Assembly: GCF_023195925.1 (NCBI RefSeq) | Contig: NZ_JALPRE010000011.1 | Span: 296,804 to 360,803 of the forward strand | Length of the DNA stretch: 64,000 bases | Source of the DNA: Aquimarina acroporae | Lineage (GTDB): Bacteria > Bacteroidota > Bacteroidia > Flavobacteriales > Flavobacteriaceae | Direction of reading: 5' to 3' | Part shown: positions 27,481 to 37,520 of the stretch, piece by piece | Position numbering within the stretch: the stretch's first letter is position 1 | Layout of the letters: each line of letters begins with the position of its first letter | Position numbers and translations under genes: made by a program | Notes under the pieces: model-generated | Databases searched by the model: none | What the model was told of the DNA's origin: nothing | Seen by the model: the letters and a program-made list of their open reading frames with translations, nothing else

Positions 27481-28800
27481 TTATCTTTCAGAAATTAATG
27501 TTTCTCTACCTATAGAGTAATATGATAAGTTTTCTTTTTTAACATCATCCAAATCATAGAGATTTCTACCATCAAAAATCACATTTCCTTTCATTAGATC
27601 TTTGATTTTCGAAAAATTAGGCGTTCTAAAAATACTCCATTCTGTGCAAATTATTAAAGCATCTACATCTTCTAAAGTCTCATACATAGAATTTGCAAAT
27701 TCTATCTCTCCTTCATATTTCTTTTTAACATTGTCCATCGCTTCAGGGTCAAAAGCTTTTATTTTTGCCTTTTCGTTTAACAATTCTTGAATCATATATA
27801 ACGAAGGAGCTTCTCTGATATCATCTGTTTCTGGTTTAAAAGCAAGTCCCCAAATTGCAAAAGTCTTATCTTTTAAATCATTATCAAAATGTTTTAAAAT
27901 TTTCGGCATCAAGGCTATCTTTTGATTTTGATTTACCTTAATTACTGAATCTAATATTTGAAAATCATATGTTGCTTCTTTTCCTGATTTGTATAGAGCT
28001 TTAACATCTTTAGGAAAACAAGAACCTCCATACCCTATACCCGGAAACAAAAATCGCTTACCAATTCTCGAATCGGTTCCCATACCAATTCTTACTTTAT
28101 CAACATCGGCACCCACTTTCTCGCAATAATTTGCGATTTCATTCATGAAAGTGATTTTGGCTGCCAAAAAAGAATTTGCAGCATATTTTGTTAACTCTGC
28201 CGACTTTTCATCCATTACAATAATCGGATTACCAGATCGAACAAAAGGTTTATACAGTTTTTTCATCAAATCTGTAGCCTTTTCAGAACTTGAGCCAATA
28301 ACAATTCTTTCTGGTTTTAAAAAGTCATCAACCGCAAAACCTTCACGCAAGAATTCTGGATTTGAAACTACATCAAAATCGCAAGTGGCATTTTTGGCAA
28401 TAGCCTGGTGAACTTTTTCGGCGGTTCCAACCGGTACTGTACTTTTATCCACTACCACCTTATAATCTTTTATAAGTTCTCCTATACTATTTGCTACACC
28501 AAGTACATATGATAAATCTGCGGAGCCATCTTCATCTTCAGGAGTTGGCAATGCTAAAAAGATAATATCTCCATGTTCAAGACCTGCTTCCAATGATGTA
28601 GTAAATTTGAGTCTCCCGGCATTAATATTTCTTTCGAATAACACATCAAGATGGGGTTCATAAATTGGAACCTCTCCAGCTCGCATTTTTTGAACCTTTT
28701 GTTCATCAATGTCTACACATAATACTTCATTTCCAGTTTCTGCCAGGCAGGTTCCGGTTACTAATCCTACGTAACCTGTCCCTATTACTGATACTTTCAT
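27481..28800 (-). CDS. ugd: UDP-glucose 6-dehydrogenase
   Basis: 439 aa enzyme that oxidises UDP-glucose to UDP-glucuronate with two NAD. N-terminal NAD motif [15 protein letters not shown] (7-21), STVPVGT (about 120), the conserved Glu in NPEFLREG, Lys and Asn in [16 protein letters not shown], and catalytic Cys in [10 protein letters not shown] (about residue 260) are all present. The C-terminal UDP-binding domain is complete. It pairs with the UXS gene downstream. Confidence 0.96.
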   Translation of the reverse strand: MKVSVIGTGYVGLVTGTCLAETGNEVLCVDIDEQKVQKMRAGEVPIYEPHLDVLFERNINAGRLKFTTSLEAGLEHGDIIFLALPTPEDEDGSADLSYVLGVANSIGELIKDYKVVVDKSTVPVGTAEKVHQAIAKNATCDFDVVSNPEFLREGFAVDDFLKPERIVIGSSSEKATDLMKKLYKPFVRSGNPIIVMDEKSAELTKYAANSFLAAKITFMNEIANYCEKVGADVDKVRIGMGTDSRIGKRFLFPGIGYGGSCFPKDVKALYKSGKEATYDFQILDSVIKVNQNQKIALMPKILKHFDNDLKDKTFAIWGLAFKPETDDIREAPSLYMIQELLNEKAKIKAFDPEAMDNVKKKYEGEIEFANSMYETLEDVDALIICTEWSIFRTPNFSKIKDLMKGNVIFDGRNLYDLDDVKKENLSYYSIGRETLISER

Positions 28801-28824
28801 TTATTCTAGATTATTTTTTAATTC

Positions 28825-29823
28825 TTATTTAAAGTCTGATGGTGAAATTTTCTTCCAATGCTGCAAAGAGGTTTTGAAACCGTACTTAAACTCAAAACCA
28901 TTTTCGATTAAGAATTCTGGTTTAATGTTGGTCGGAAAACCGGCCTTTCGCACTCTTACTGGATGAATATCAGACTTCTTTCCTATGATTTTAAATGCTT
29001 TTTGTACAAAAAAGGCAATAAACGCCAAAAGTTTTACAGAGATCTGGAGTGTTGGCTTTTTATACCCCAATTCTTCTTTGGCAATTTTGGTCATTTCCTT
29101 AAGGTTCACGATAGGGTTTTCTGCATAATTATAAGTAATAATCTTTTCATCACGATTCATTACAAACAACATACTTTCTATCAAACCGTATACATAACCA
29201 TATGCCTTTACTACCGTTCCGTCTCCGGGAATTACAAAAGTTCCTTTTTTGAGAGCTTTAATCATTCTATATACATTACCCGGGTCTCCCGGACCGTATA
29301 TAACGCTAGGTCTTACAACGATCAAACGTCTTTTCTTGTTTCCTTGTACACACCAATTTTTATGAATTAACTCTGCCATACCCTTAGAAATTCCGTAAGG
29401 AGTCTCCGGATAAAGTTCTGACTGCTCTGTCCTTTCGTGAAGTGATCTTCCATATGGAGCTATACTACTGGTAAATAGTATATTCTCTATTCCCATAGAT
29501 TCTGCAAAAGCATTTACATTTTTAGCACCATTAATATTGGTATCAAAATACTCCGGCTGTTCATGACCTGGTTCTCTATGTATAGCTGCAAAGTTAAATA
29601 TCCATGAATTCTCAGTATCTAAATCTAAATCAAGCGTTTTTATAGGGTTTCTTACATCTACATGATCAAACATGATCTTTTGTTCCTTCAAATCTTTATC
29701 AAACCCCTCTAATTTCTTGATATCGAACACGTAGTATTTATCAAACCTGTTAACTTCGATAAGTTTCTGCAACAAAAATTTGGCTATATAACCTGAGCCC
29801 CCGAATAAAAATGCTATTTTCAT
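28825..29823 (-). CDS. NAD-dependent epimerase/dehydratase family protein
   Basis: 332 aa extended SDR protein. The glycine motif is GGSGYIAKF (8-16), the active-site triad region has FTSSIAPYG and the Tyr-Lys pair in TPYGISKGMAE. Substrate pocket residues do not match RmlB, GalE or UXS closely, so the substrate is open; a nucleotide sugar of this locus is likely. It lies 24 bases before ugd on the same strand and is divergent from the GT4 gene. Confidence 0.85.
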   Translation of the reverse strand: MKIAFLFGGSGYIAKFLLQKLIEVNRFDKYYVFDIKKLEGFDKDLKEQKIMFDHVDVRNPIKTLDLDLDTENSWIFNFAAIHREPGHEQPEYFDTNINGAKNVNAFAESMGIENILFTSSIAPYGRSLHERTEQSELYPETPYGISKGMAELIHKNWCVQGNKKRRLIVVRPSVIYGPGDPGNVYRMIKALKKGTFVIPGDGTVVKAYGYVYGLIESMLFVMNRDEKIITYNYAENPIVNLKEMTKIAKEELGYKKPTLQISVKLLAFIAFFVQKAFKIIGKKSDIHPVRVRKAGFPTNIKPEFLIENGFEFKYGFKTSLQHWKKISPSDFK

Positions 29824-29871
29824 TTAAAATTTTAAATACATAGCTGCAAAAATAGTCTTAATTTTGCTCTT

Positions 29872-30954
29872 ATGAAAAAAATTAAAGTCCTTCATATTTC
29901 GGAAACATTTGCGGCCGGAGTTTATACTTATATAAAAGATATCAACCAGTTTTTTAAAAATATTGATGATGTCGAATCTTATGTTATTTATAGTGGAAAT
30001 CGAAAAGATACAGATAGAGAGAAATTTAAAACCGATTTCCCAGAATCCTCTACATTGATTGAGGTAAGCATGACCCGGGAGATATCACCAGTTCAGGATT
30101 TTAAAAGTACTATAGCACTTTTTAAACAAATTAGAAAAATAAAGCCAGACGTAATTCACTTACACTCTTCTAAAGCTGGAGTTATTGGTAGAATTGCTTC
30201 AAAAGCCTACCCAAAAGCTAAAGTATACTACACACCAAACGGGTATTCTTTTTTGAGAGAAGATGTTTCAAATTTTAAAAAATCTTTATTTAGAACTATA
30301 GAAAAGTGGATTAATCTAATCTTTGGAGGAGTTACTGTAGCTTGTGGAGATACAGAGTTTGATTATGCGCAAAAGATTGGCAAGGCCCTACTCGTGAGAA
30401 ATGGTGTAGAAATAAATTCTGTATATAAATTCAAGGAACACAATAGCAATAAAAATGAAAGTCAATTTGTCGTAGGCACAATGGGGCGCCTTAGTCCTCA
30501 AAAGAATCCCGGTTTATTTAATGATATTGCACTTAAAATGCCAGGGGTCAAATTTATTTGGATTGGCGATGGAGAGCTTTCAAATTTAATTACCGCTTCT
30601 AATATAGAGGTAACTGGTTGGATGCCTAGAGAAAAAGCTCTTGAAACCGTTAATCAATTCGATGTGTACATACAAACTTCGCTTTGGGAGGGGTTACCTT
30701 TTACGATCATCGAAGCAATGATTCTTGAAAAACCAATTATTGCGAACAATGTAATTGGTAATAAAGACGCTGTAAAAGATAAATACAATGGGTTTTTATG
30801 TAACACTTTGGAGGAATTTGTGAATTCAATAGAGACTTTACAAAAAGATGAAAATCTACTGAAAGAAATGGAAACCAATTCTAACAAAAGAGCAAAGGAA
30901 CTTTTTGACCGTGATAAGAATTTCTTGGAGTTGGCGGAAATATATAGGTCATAA
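29872..30954 (+). CDS. Glycosyltransferase family 4
   Basis: 360 aa GT-B retaining glycosyltransferase. The donor-binding half has GTMGRLSPQKNPGLF (about 204-218) and the EX7E motif WEGLPFTIIEA (about 270-281). The acceptor half includes HLHSSKAGVIGRIAS (about 101-115). It is the only plus-strand gene inside the 36 kb polysaccharide locus, divergent from the epimerase by 48 bases, so it must have its own promoter; TAATTTTG at 29859-29866 is close to the ATG. Donor and acceptor unknown. Confidence 0.9.
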   Translation: MKKIKVLHISETFAAGVYTYIKDINQFFKNIDDVESYVIYSGNRKDTDREKFKTDFPESSTLIEVSMTREISPVQDFKSTIALFKQIRKIKPDVIHLHSSKAGVIGRIASKAYPKAKVYYTPNGYSFLREDVSNFKKSLFRTIEKWINLIFGGVTVACGDTEFDYAQKIGKALLVRNGVEINSVYKFKEHNSNKNESQFVVGTMGRLSPQKNPGLFNDIALKMPGVKFIWIGDGELSNLITASNIEVTGWMPREKALETVNQFDVYIQTSLWEGLPFTIIEAMILEKPIIANNVIGNKDAVKDKYNGFLCNTLEEFVNSIETLQKDENLLKEMETNSNKRAKELFDRDKNFLELAEIYRS

Positions 30955-30983
30955 TTCTCTATGTAAAATACCCATTAATTAGA

Positions 30984-31598
30984 TCATTTAGACTTTTTAA
31001 AAGCATAAATGACTGCAGAAACAAGTAAGAATACCAGTACACCAGACAAGAAACTGAATAAGATCATTCGAGTTGTTGTAAAACGAGATTGTTTTTGGGT
31101 TAATTCTTCTAGTAATTCACCATTTGCATCAAACAACAAATAAGGGTCATATTTCTTATTAACTAACTTAGTCTCAAACTTTCCTTTTTTATTATATACT
31201 ATATATTCATTTGACTTAAAAAAATCTTTAATATTTTTTTCAAAAACCACCTTAGATTTCTTAGTTTTTAAAACTATAGAATTAATCTTTATGGGCTTTT
31301 GTTCATAATTGGAAGAACTGATATCAAATCTAAGTGTCGTAAGAATTTTATCATCCAGGGGTACTTCAAACTCAATAATCTCTTTTTGTTTGGCTTTTAT
31401 AAGATAATTGATAGATTCTTTCTCTACAAACTGTGGTATACTGTCAAAAGAATAAAACAATTGAAATCTATCTGCTCTTATAAACTCAGCATCTACATCT
31501 ATATTTAATTTGGATGGTTTGAATTCAATAGAATTCATCCAAAGAAATGTAATCACGGATACTGCAACAGAAATGATAAGCTTTATTATGTTTTTCAT
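30984..31598 (-). CDS. Unrecognised two-helix membrane protein
   Basis: 204 aa. One membrane helix at each end (about 5-20 and 175-197) frames a beta-rich, lysine-rich domain of about 150 residues that should face the periplasm. I do not recognise a family. It lies between the GT4 gene (convergent) and the second ligase gene, with its own candidate promoter at 31620-31648. The two-helix layout recalls a Wzz-type frame, but there is no coiled coil and no proline-rich signature near the second helix. Confidence 0.6.
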   Translation of the reverse strand: MKNIIKLIISVAVSVITFLWMNSIEFKPSKLNIDVDAEFIRADRFQLFYSFDSIPQFVEKESINYLIKAKQKEIIEFEVPLDDKILTTLRFDISSSNYEQKPIKINSIVLKTKKSKVVFEKNIKDFFKSNEYIVYNKKGKFETKLVNKKYDPYLLFDANGELLEELTQKQSRFTTTRMILFSFLSGVLVFLLVSAVIYAFKKSK

Positions 31599-31619
31599 GA
31601 ATTATATTTTGAATACTTA

Positions 31620-31648
31620 CAAATATATCCTACAGGAAGTAATACAAA
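31620..31648 (-). promoter_or_regulatory. Candidate promoter before the 30984 gene
   Basis: On the minus strand TTTG (31645-31648) and TATATTTG (31620-31627) are separated by 17 bases, near the Bacteroidota -33 / -7 pattern. It would give a leader of about 15-20 bases. The spacing is at the short end. Confidence 0.35.
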
Positions 31649-31674
31649 GAATGGTAAATTTATATAAATGAGCT

Positions 31675-32928
31675 TTAAACTACCTCATCTACAGTCAATA
31701 TTTGTTTCTGAGCCTGTAAAAGGTTAGTTTCTATAAAAACTAAAGTGAAAAAAATTGAAAAAAACGTAACTCCTTTCTGTCGAAGTAATACTGATTCTGT
31801 GCAAAAAGCAATTAATATCGTGAGAATGACCATAAATTGCTGCAGATTTTTCGTTTTATACACCTTAACCAAAGCGATTATTATAATTAACAGTAAAAGA
31901 ACCAACCCTATGATACCATGATTTAAACTAGTCGTCATGTATTGATTATGAGAATTAAAATCTTTTAACTGTGTGTAGCCTTTGTTTTCATAAATCGTAT
32001 TTAACACCTCTTTAGACCCCTTCGGACCGTATCCTAAAATCATTTTCTTTTTAAAAGCTTCATAAGAAGAGGACCAAATTTTATTTCTTACACTCATTTT
32101 ATGATAGTCTTCTCCAATCTCAGAGACATATTCCTTTGTATCTAAACCAAACTTGTCTAAAGAATCATAAAACTTATCATTTACGTACTGACTGGTATTT
32201 ATTAGAAATACACCCAAAATAGTAATAGAAACCAAATACAATATGGTTTTTACATTATAGAGTTGTTTAAAATTTAACACCCCATAAACCAAAACTACAA
32301 GTCCGTAGGTAAACAACCCTATTCTAACTCCCGACAATACAATTATAATAAAAAACAAAAGGGAGATCCATCGTTTGTATTGATTAGCAAATGCACTAAA
32401 CAATAAGAAGATATTGGCCACATTCAAATACATAACATCATATGGGTAATGAAAGTGATACATAGATCTTTGAACGAAATTATAATTTAATCTATGTTCA
32501 TAATTCACCACATAGTTGTAGGCTAATGTTAGTAGGGCTAAAACACAAAACAAAACACAAGAAAAAATGAAAACCGTTTTCGCTTTTTTAATGTATTCTA
32601 GATTTAATTTTGCAAGAACAAATAATAATGGGATTGCTAATAGTGGAAGCTGAGAAGCAACTCTAGAATACTTAAGCCCATATTCTGGCGAATAAAATAT
32701 TCCTATAACCTGAAAAAAATAATATATCAAGAAAAGTACTAGAATCCTATTTCTTCGAAATTGGTCTTTACGCCCTAATTTATCTGAAAAAAAGAAAATA
32801 GATAACGCTAGTAATCCCAACGAAATAGGGGATAATATCATTGTAAAAGGAAGAACTGCAATTACCAAATAAAAACAAATCTCTATGCGATTATCTTTTT
32901 TTAAAAAAAAGCTTTTCATGTTCATCAT
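31675..32928 (-). CDS. O-antigen ligase (WaaL/Wzy-C) family protein, copy 2
   Basis: 417 aa with about ten to twelve helices. The periplasmic loop motif LKDFNSHNQYMTTSLNHGIIG (about 320-340) holds the same His-Asn pair as copy 1 at 21884, and ILGYGPKGSKEVL matches the conserved turn of that loop. It lies 14 bases after the Wzy-like gene. Two ligase-type proteins in one locus suggest two acceptors, or one ligase and one further polymerase. Confidence 0.82.
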   Translation of the reverse strand: MMNMKSFFLKKDNRIEICFYLVIAVLPFTMILSPISLGLLALSIFFFSDKLGRKDQFRRNRILVLFLIYYFFQVIGIFYSPEYGLKYSRVASQLPLLAIPLLFVLAKLNLEYIKKAKTVFIFSCVLFCVLALLTLAYNYVVNYEHRLNYNFVQRSMYHFHYPYDVMYLNVANIFLLFSAFANQYKRWISLLFFIIIVLSGVRIGLFTYGLVVLVYGVLNFKQLYNVKTILYLVSITILGVFLINTSQYVNDKFYDSLDKFGLDTKEYVSEIGEDYHKMSVRNKIWSSSYEAFKKKMILGYGPKGSKEVLNTIYENKGYTQLKDFNSHNQYMTTSLNHGIIGLVLLLLIIIIALVKVYKTKNLQQFMVILTILIAFCTESVLLRQKGVTFFSIFFTLVFIETNLLQAQKQILTVDEVV

Positions 32929-32942
32929 CTCATCTTATTTTT

Positions 32943-34223
32943 TTAACTTTCAATTAGCTTCTTCTTATTTAATGATTTTGCTCTAAAGTAAAAAAAGCTG
33001 ACCAATGCATAAAAGACAAGAAATACAACACAAAATTTCAGTTTATAAAAATAACCCATTGTAAAAGAGTAAATAGTCCAGTTGAATAACTGATATACTA
33101 TTACAGATAACACATAAGCTTTATGCACCACAAGCTCTTTTAGTAACCATCCCATAAATGCCAAAATTCCTATGGTTAATAAAACATGAAGTAATAAGGC
33201 CATCCATACTGGAAAAATTAGAAATAAAATTGAAGGGTAGCCATTGGTAAAGCTAAACCCGCTTTCTAAGGAATCTTCTAAGCCTTCTTGACTATACGCA
33301 AACTTATACATCAATTTATGCATACCATATGATAAATCAGATATATCATAAGAAAACTCATTGTCATTATATACATAAGATTCTGTTGCTCCCCACATCA
33401 AATGCCCTTGAAGTCCAAAGATTCTATAAAATATAGCTTCATTAGGATCATATATTTCTACAATAGCGTAAGGAGTCCTTTGCTCATACCGTTTGTAAAT
33501 TACAAAATAGGCCAAACTAAAAATTAGAACTACCGAAATCAATATTCTTTTATTAAGAAATTTTTTCCAGTTTATCTTATAATTAGACGTTAGTACAATA
33601 GGGAGTAAGAATGAAAACAATCCAGATACAATTGGCGAAAACTTTTGGCCAATCAGAAAATTATACCCGAAATAAACGATCATTAAAACAATACTAGATC
33701 TCTTATATCTACTGTAAAGAATACCTAAGGAAAACGGAATAAAAATAGATACATTTCCAAATATTTTGTTTAGAAATGGAAACTTTGAATATTCCCAATA
33801 TTCAAATCTGGAAACTTCTGAATCAAATAGAGGTAGTCGCGATTGACTTGCATTAAAAAGTAATATCAATAATGAAAAAATTACTATAAGAAGTACAATT
33901 TTATCATCGACCTGCTTATTTTTAAAGCTAAACCTTGGAGTAACCGTTTTAAATTTATTTAGAGTATTAAAGGTAGCTAGTATTACCAAAAAGGTAAGAA
34001 TAAAATATAAAACGTATAGTAATGTGGCACCAACAAAAAAACTATCTCTACCTTGTTCACTTATGAAAATACCTTCCTCAATATAAATAAGCGACGGTAT
34101 TATAGAAATGCCTTGAAAAACTAATAGCCCATAAATAAATAATAGTTTGAAATTTTTCTTAGCAAAGAGATATAAGAAAAGAAAAAAAACAGCAAATAAG
34201 AATATGTTAAAGAACAGTGTCAT
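32943..34223 (-). CDS. O-antigen polymerase (Wzy-like)
   Basis: 426 aa with about eleven to twelve membrane helices and a periplasmic loop near 255-320 containing YEQRTPYAIVEIYDP upstream. It fits the oligosaccharide repeat unit polymerase group by length, topology and position between a flippase, a transferase and a ligase. Sequence conservation in Wzy is low, so this rests mostly on context. It overlaps the preceding gene by 4 bases (34220-34223). Confidence 0.7.
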   Translation of the reverse strand: MTLFFNIFLFAVFFLFLYLFAKKNFKLLFIYGLLVFQGISIIPSLIYIEEGIFISEQGRDSFFVGATLLYVLYFILTFLVILATFNTLNKFKTVTPRFSFKNKQVDDKIVLLIVIFSLLILLFNASQSRLPLFDSEVSRFEYWEYSKFPFLNKIFGNVSIFIPFSLGILYSRYKRSSIVLMIVYFGYNFLIGQKFSPIVSGLFSFLLPIVLTSNYKINWKKFLNKRILISVVLIFSLAYFVIYKRYEQRTPYAIVEIYDPNEAIFYRIFGLQGHLMWGATESYVYNDNEFSYDISDLSYGMHKLMYKFAYSQEGLEDSLESGFSFTNGYPSILFLIFPVWMALLLHVLLTIGILAFMGWLLKELVVHKAYVLSVIVYQLFNWTIYSFTMGYFYKLKFCVVFLVFYALVSFFYFRAKSLNKKKLIES

Positions 34224-35224
34224 TTCAAAATATTTATACCCAATCCTTTATATAAGTCTAATACGTTATTTGAGTTATTACTAAAAGGCAAAACTCCAAA
34301 ATATACTTCCTTCATATCCATTGCTATTTTTAAATTCAGCATAGCACTTGATTCAAATGAATAGATACCAGTAGGTGCAATTTGCGGAATACAGGTTTCT
34401 ATTGGGGTATTATCTCTAAAAAGCTCATATTTGTCAAAACTATCATTGAGAAGCTCTTCTGCTATACTCACATCGCCATTTCTATGTGGCTTATAAATAA
34501 TCGTCGTGTTATCACTAATCCTATCTTTTACTTTTTCGAACAAAAGAGATAATCTTTCTTTATAATACTCTTCTCCTTCTGCACTATTATGCATAATATC
34601 CTGACCTATTATCAAGGTTTTATCTTCTTTGGGCGAATAAGCTAGTTTTTCATAAGGAAGTGCCAGAGATTTCTCAGAATAAATCGCATTATTTGGTATT
34701 CTAACATATTGGCCTTTTATATCTTTTGACGCTATGTTGGTCGGATGCCCTGGAAAAGTCTCAAAATTCAAACCACAAAAAGCGCTTAATTTTTTTTTGA
34801 ACCCTAGAGTCTTGAGATCTCTTACCGGGTAGTAATAATTCAATATGCCATCTTCAACAACATAAAACAAATTATCTTCTCTTTTTTTAAGATTCAGAAA
34901 AATATGATTCGTCACCACATCATCCAAGTTACAATAAAAAAATGTATAGTTCTGGTCTAAGGATAGTTGTTTTTGTACTTTCTTTAAGTACTTTTTGTAT
35001 CCTTTTAGTTTTTTTATTTGAAATAAAATTTTTCCAATTTTAGAAGATACGGTATAGGTCAAATCCATACCACCATTAATTACAAGGTCCCATGAATTTT
35101 CATCATATCGGAAATTACCTGGGTTCAATAAAACATTGATTCCTGAATGTAGTTTATTCTTTATTATACTTTCAAAATTAGAAGTATGGCTTGGAGAAAT
35201 GGCAATGAATAAATTTTTACGCAC
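34220..35224 (-). CDS. Putative nonulosonic acid transferase (polysialyltransferase-like)
   Basis: 334 aa, soluble, no signal peptide. I do not recognise it by overall sequence, but it carries, in order, the short motifs shared by bacterial GT-B sialyltransferases of the GT52 / polysialyltransferase group: EDG at 124-126 (YVVEDGILNY), a PH in YKPHR at 244-248, and Ser / Ser-Ser at 289-293 in GIYSFESSAML. It lies between the flippase and polymerase genes of a locus that makes a CMP-nonulosonic acid and contains no other transferase for it. I infer that it transfers the pseudaminic-type acid. Direct evidence is lacking. Confidence 0.6.
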   Translation of the reverse strand: MRKNLFIAISPSHTSNFESIIKNKLHSGINVLLNPGNFRYDENSWDLVINGGMDLTYTVSSKIGKILFQIKKLKGYKKYLKKVQKQLSLDQNYTFFYCNLDDVVTNHIFLNLKKREDNLFYVVEDGILNYYYPVRDLKTLGFKKKLSAFCGLNFETFPGHPTNIASKDIKGQYVRIPNNAIYSEKSLALPYEKLAYSPKEDKTLIIGQDIMHNSAEGEEYYKERLSLLFEKVKDRISDNTTIIYKPHRNGDVSIAEELLNDSFDKYELFRDNTPIETCIPQIAPTGIYSFESSAMLNLKIAMDMKEVYFGVLPFSNNSNNVLDLYKGLGINILK

Positions 35225-35240
35225 TATGTTAATCTTCAGT

Positions 35241-36476
35241 TTAGATTTTTTTTAATTTCCGCCAATATTGTCTTTTCAAAACGAAAATAAGCAAAAAGCT
35301 TATCAGAGTAGATACTGCAGCGGCTAAAATACCAAATTTAGGTATAAAAACCATGTTAAGTAAAATATTGAGTACAGCAGCAAAAAGTGCAGGTTTAAGT
35401 ATAAGCTTATCTTTCTTGTATCCATATAGTAAAAAATGAAAAAAGAGCGAGAAATTCAGAAAAATATTTCCAATCAAAATGATAAAATAAACAAGTAATT
35501 CTGAAGTGAATTCAGATTTGTCAAGCCATTGTAATGTAGGATAGATGGCGATTATAATTAAAACACTTACCCCTATTGTAGTGGTATATAGTTCCTTTAA
35601 AAATTTGGCGATTGTTGATCTAATTCTATCGGTCTCATTTGAATGAATTGCTCTTAAAAGATTGGGGACAATCAAAGTGATAGTAATAGTGTTTACGACA
35701 ATATTGACAATATTGGCGAAGTTGGTATAAAAAGAATATATCCCAACCTGTTCTTTGCCTAAAAACCAATCGATCATATATCTATCAGAGTACTCAATTA
35801 TTTTATAGGCAATTGTACCTATAAAAAAGGGGAAACTAATTGATATACCTGTTTTAATCCATTTTTTATCGATAGAGAACCAAGCAACTTTTTTTAGATC
35901 ATTTCTACAAAAAATGATTACATAAATCAAACTAAATAACAAACTCAATATAGAACCTATAATCCAATATGTAAGAATAATTGGTATTGTGATTTCTCTT
36001 TTCAACCATAGATATTCAATAGCAACCATGCTAAGAATCCACAAGGCAGTTCTCATAAAAAGAGTAATATTAGCGATATTAGGTTTATTGAATAAGTTAA
36101 AAAACCTAAAAGCTTCTTGAGAAAGGTGTTCAAAAATTAATAACACATAGAACGGTAGTATAAACTCAAAAGGAATTATTTCATTCAAAAAAATGAAATA
36201 CACAATTGGAATAAAAACAACATATCCTATCGTATGAAACCAGAATTGATTTAGTAAGTACGCATGTTGATTTTCCTTGTTCTCTATTACCTCTCTATGA
36301 GAATAGTTATAAAAATCAAATCCTAATAAGAAAATAAAAAACGTTATTGAGGTAACGATCAAACTAATAACTCCGTAATCTGCTGTAGACAGGGTTTTAG
36401 AAAGGCCTATCATCAACAAGAATTTTGCCCCCATTGATGCCCCTCTTAACAATAATGCTAAGATTTTTTTTTGCAT
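35241..36476 (-). CDS. Oligosaccharide flippase (Wzx, MOP superfamily)
   Basis: 411 aa with about twelve membrane helices, weakly charged loops and the N-terminal pattern LRGASMGAKFLLMIGLSKTLS typical of polysaccharide exporters. It should move the undecaprenyl-linked repeat unit across the inner membrane. It is followed by the putative transferase (16-base gap) and preceded by pseI (3-base gap), so it belongs to the nonulosonic acid transcript. Confidence 0.87.
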   Translation of the reverse strand: MQKKILALLLRGASMGAKFLLMIGLSKTLSTADYGVISLIVTSITFFIFLLGFDFYNYSHREVIENKENQHAYLLNQFWFHTIGYVVFIPIVYFIFLNEIIPFEFILPFYVLLIFEHLSQEAFRFFNLFNKPNIANITLFMRTALWILSMVAIEYLWLKREITIPIILTYWIIGSILSLLFSLIYVIIFCRNDLKKVAWFSIDKKWIKTGISISFPFFIGTIAYKIIEYSDRYMIDWFLGKEQVGIYSFYTNFANIVNIVVNTITITLIVPNLLRAIHSNETDRIRSTIAKFLKELYTTTIGVSVLIIIAIYPTLQWLDKSEFTSELLVYFIILIGNIFLNFSLFFHFLLYGYKKDKLILKPALFAAVLNILLNMVFIPKFGILAAAVSTLISFLLIFVLKRQYWRKLKKI

Positions 36477-36479
36477 TAA

Positions 36480-37520
36480 TTATTCGAAATGTTTCCAGTC
36501 TAAGGGTTCTCCCTTATTCAAATCATGAACAAACTTTTTCCCTAAAATATCTTTTAAATGTTTTGGGTGCATGCCATATCCAGGTCTTATTGATCTTACG
36601 TTTTCTGGTGTTAATTGGTCTCCTTTTTTAACATCTTCTACTATAAATAGGGATCTTGCGAACTTTTTATTTCTCTTTACTTTTTCAGATAATTCGTAAG
36701 AAGCCTTACCAAGCATTTTTTCGGTATCTCTCACAGCATTAACCATTTCTGTAAATTCTTTCTCATCTAAGGAGAAATCTGCATCTGGACCGCCGATAGA
36801 TTTATCTAGTATAAAATGCTTCTCTATTACTTTTGCTCCTAAAGTAGTAGCGACGGCTGGTGCCAAAGCTCCATAGGTATGATCACTAAAACCGACCTCA
36901 ACATCAAATCTACTCTTAAGGTCTGGTATAGTATTAAGGTTTGCCAGTTCTAATGGTGCAGGATATGAAGAAGTACATTTTAACAATATGATTTCATTGT
37001 TCCCTGCTTTTCTACAAGTTTCTACAGCTAGTTGAATGTCTTGTTCTTCTGCTATTCCTGTAGAGATGATAATGGGTTTTCCTTTGGAAGCCGCATACTC
37101 GATTAGCGGTATATCTTGAATTTCAAATGAGGCTATTTTATAGGCCGGTACATTTAATTCTTCCAAGAAATCTACAGCAGTATGATCAAAAGGTGAAGAA
37201 AAACAAATTAATCCTTCTTCTTCGGCAACCTCAAAAAGCTTTTGATGCCACTCCCAAGGAGTATAAGCTTCTCCATACAATTCATACAGCGTTTTTCCAT
37301 CCCATAAGGTTCCTCCTTCTATCTGAAAATGCTCATTATCGCAATCTATTGTAAGTGTATCTGGAGTATAGGTTTGTAATTTTATGGCATCGGCTCCAGT
37401 TCTTTTTGCTGCTCTTATGGTTTCGATGGCTACATCTAAGTCTCCATTATGATTTGCAGATAATTCTGCTATAATAAAGCATGGATTAGTGCCTCCGATT
37501 AATTTACTTCCTATTTTCAT
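36480..37520 (-). CDS. pseI: Pseudaminic acid synthase
   Basis: 346 aa. An N-terminal NeuB-type TIM barrel (about 10-260) condenses the 6-deoxy-diacetamido-hexose with phosphoenolpyruvate; a C-terminal SAF / antifreeze-like domain (about 288-345) follows. PseI-type rather than NeuB-type features are the stretch with TPWEWHQKLFEVAEEEG and FSSPFDHTAVDFLEEL. ELSANHNGD near residue 18 and the Lys in LQTYTPD region are as expected. It overlaps the formyltransferase gene by 17 bases. Confidence 0.92.
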   Translation of the reverse strand: MKIGSKLIGGTNPCFIIAELSANHNGDLDVAIETIRAAKRTGADAIKLQTYTPDTLTIDCDNEHFQIEGGTLWDGKTLYELYGEAYTPWEWHQKLFEVAEEEGLICFSSPFDHTAVDFLEELNVPAYKIASFEIQDIPLIEYAASKGKPIIISTGIAEEQDIQLAVETCRKAGNNEIILLKCTSSYPAPLELANLNTIPDLKSRFDVEVGFSDHTYGALAPAVATTLGAKVIEKHFILDKSIGGPDADFSLDEKEFTEMVNAVRDTEKMLGKASYELSEKVKRNKKFARSLFIVEDVKKGDQLTPENVRSIRPGYGMHPKHLKDILGKKFVHDLNKGEPLDWKHFE

